Source of the DNA: Thalassia testudinum
Lineage: Eukaryota; Streptophyta; Magnoliopsida; Alismatales; Hydrocharitaceae
Length of the DNA: 64,000 bases
NCBI GenBank assembly: GCA_037157565.1
Contig: JAZHRO010000003.1
Span: 45,149,001-45,213,000 of the forward strand
Reading direction: 5' to 3'
Under the pieces are notes generated by a model, which saw nothing but the letters and a program-made list of their open reading frames with translations, did not search any database and was not told the origin of the DNA. Below are positions 62,902-64,000 of this stretch, in pieces (the first letter of the stretch is position 1; every line of letters begins with the position of its first letter). The translations under genes and the position numbers were made by a program.

Positions 62902-63982
62902 TTAAGCGAAACCTAGCACTCTAAGTAGACTAGTCAACTCACTTAGTCTTCCTTCAGAAGCATATTAAGTTCAGGTTCTAAACCCAAGGTTCCTAAGTAG
63001 TTGCTAAGTTACAGACTAGGTCGGCTAAAGACGAGTTGCAAGCACAAGTTTCCTTGATTTCTGACTCTACCCTAAAGTTTATTGATCCCTGAGATTAAAG
63101 CATCCGTGCTTTTGCATTGGTCCGAGTTATTTGAGTTAAAGGAATTTTTTTTTTAATATATACTTTTTTTTTTTTGTTTGATTCTTCTAAGTTTAACATC
63201 AGATCAGCTATCAACACGGTTTGTGTCGGATTCATTGTCCCCATTACCATACCTCGAAGGGTGCCTGGCTTTCGATGCTTCGAGATAGCACCGCCCATAA
63301 CGACCCCAAGAACTCCTGGCAATCGACACTTCGGGATAGTATCGCCCATGGATTTCTTAAGCGAATTCAGGCCTATGGCAATCGGCACTTCGAGATAGAG
63401 CCGCCCATGGTACCTGAACCGCGCAATGCGCTTACATGCCCCCAGTAGGATGGATATCCTAAGAGACAAGCGCTGAGGAGGTAATATGTTATCATCGCAT
63501 CCTCAAGGTGAGTATATACTCGACCTCTCCTGCGGCGGGAACTCTTCCAATCAAAATGTGTTTTCAAGCCTCTCTTAAGCCAAAACTAAGAGAACCAAAT
63601 CTCTTTTCAGAAATTAAGTTAATTACCAGACCAAGTGTGAAAAATTTGGATGCTTGGGTTACAAGGACCCGTAAACCAAAAGGTAGAATAAGACTCCAGG
63701 TACTACCCCACCTTTTAACTCAAACCCTAGCTTCCCTTCCTCAACCTCTTGAAGAATGATCCGCAACTTAACTCCTACTTAAGTTTTTAAGTCCACAAAG
63801 GACCCTAAAGGTCTAAAGCTAGTAGCTTATTTAGCTTCTAAAGTTTGACCCTAGAATTAATTTAGTCTACGCTAGAGTTTTGATTTGCTTAAGAATGCAG
63901 GACTTAGCCAGTTAAGCTCAAAACTTTTTTTTTTTTTTATATGTACAAATGTATGCAATTATGCTATGTATATCCCCAAGTA
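62902..63982 (-). other. Athila-type 3' spacer, type Z (noncoding)
   Basis: Differs from spacer types X and Y but lies between the same two signals. It contains three imperfect 27-bp repeats beginning TCGA/TCGG, at 63272-63298, 63323-63349 and 63382-63408, each ending CGCCCAT. T-rich runs at 63148-63178 and 63925-63937. No protein recognised. Confidence 0.55.
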
Positions 63983-64000
63983 CACCCCCCCATGCCTAAA
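63983..64000 (-). promoter_or_regulatory. First G-run (PPT-like) signal, cut by window end
   Basis: CACCCCCCCATGCCTAAA on + (minus TTTAGGCATGGGGGGGTG), in the position expected between spacer and pol end. The rest lies beyond the window. Confidence 0.5.

Noticed and set aside
63272..63408. CRISPR-like spaced repeats
   Set aside because: Three imperfect repeats with unequal spacing in plant retroelement DNA; no cas genes and wrong organism type.

Overview
This window is nuclear DNA from a flowering plant, and almost all of it is LTR retrotransposon. The evidence is Ty3/gypsy polyproteins of the plant-only Athila and Tekay (chromovirus) types, LTRs of 1.6-2.9 kb, 5-bp target-site duplications, a CACTA-type transposon end and a LINE fragment. 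I found no convincing host gene, tRNA, rRNA or CRISPR array. The species cannot be named from this; a monocot is possible but unproven. The layout is typical of repeat-rich intergenic or pericentromeric DNA, where elements have inserted into one another and decayed.

Left part (1-12 kb): a LINE zf-RVT remnant on the minus strand (about 600-1256). A CACTA end (about 1781-2186) has inserted into the integrase of a plus-strand Athila element, whose 3' part and 3' LTR follow (2187-5482). Next is a truncated 5' LTR with a tRNA-Asp-type primer site and decayed gag, protease, RT and RNase H (5483-12032), cut off directly at an LTR start.

Middle (12-39 kb): a row of minus-strand Athila-type units. 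Each has, in + order, a 3' LTR, a hairpin plus G-run (PPT-like) signal, a 1.1-1.8 kb noncoding spacer, a second G-run signal, then the end of pol or an unknown acidic ORF. Units start near 12.65, 20.76, 24.77 and 29.83 kb. A 2.8-kb solo LTR (14292-17085, TSD AGGAG) sits in the first LTR, and a related LTR fragment at 28.65-29.83 kb is the matching empty site. A plus-strand element with a 2.9-kb LTR (33133-36016), primer site and decayed gag interrupts the integrase of the last unit.

Right part (39-64 kb): a complete young Tekay chromovirus (40023-50381, minus strand, TSD GTTTA, LTRs about 1% different by hand count) has inserted just after the pol stop of an Athila element. That Athila body (50393-57560) is a head-to-tail fusion of two pol regions, with an open frame crossing from integrase of one copy into gag-protease of another. 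Then come about 3.7 kb of AT-rich unassigned sequence with several strong hairpins and a last minus-strand unit starting with its 3' LTR at 61296-62862 and running off the window.

No cellular pathway is encoded here. The most unusual items are the integrase::gag fusion frame, an AGACGTCT palindrome array in the Tekay LTR whose motif recurs in two unrelated LTR families, a G-box-centred 30-bp palindrome in Athila LTRs, conserved hairpin and repeat modules in the Athila 3' spacers, and an acidic 252-codon ORF in a unit that lacks visible pol.
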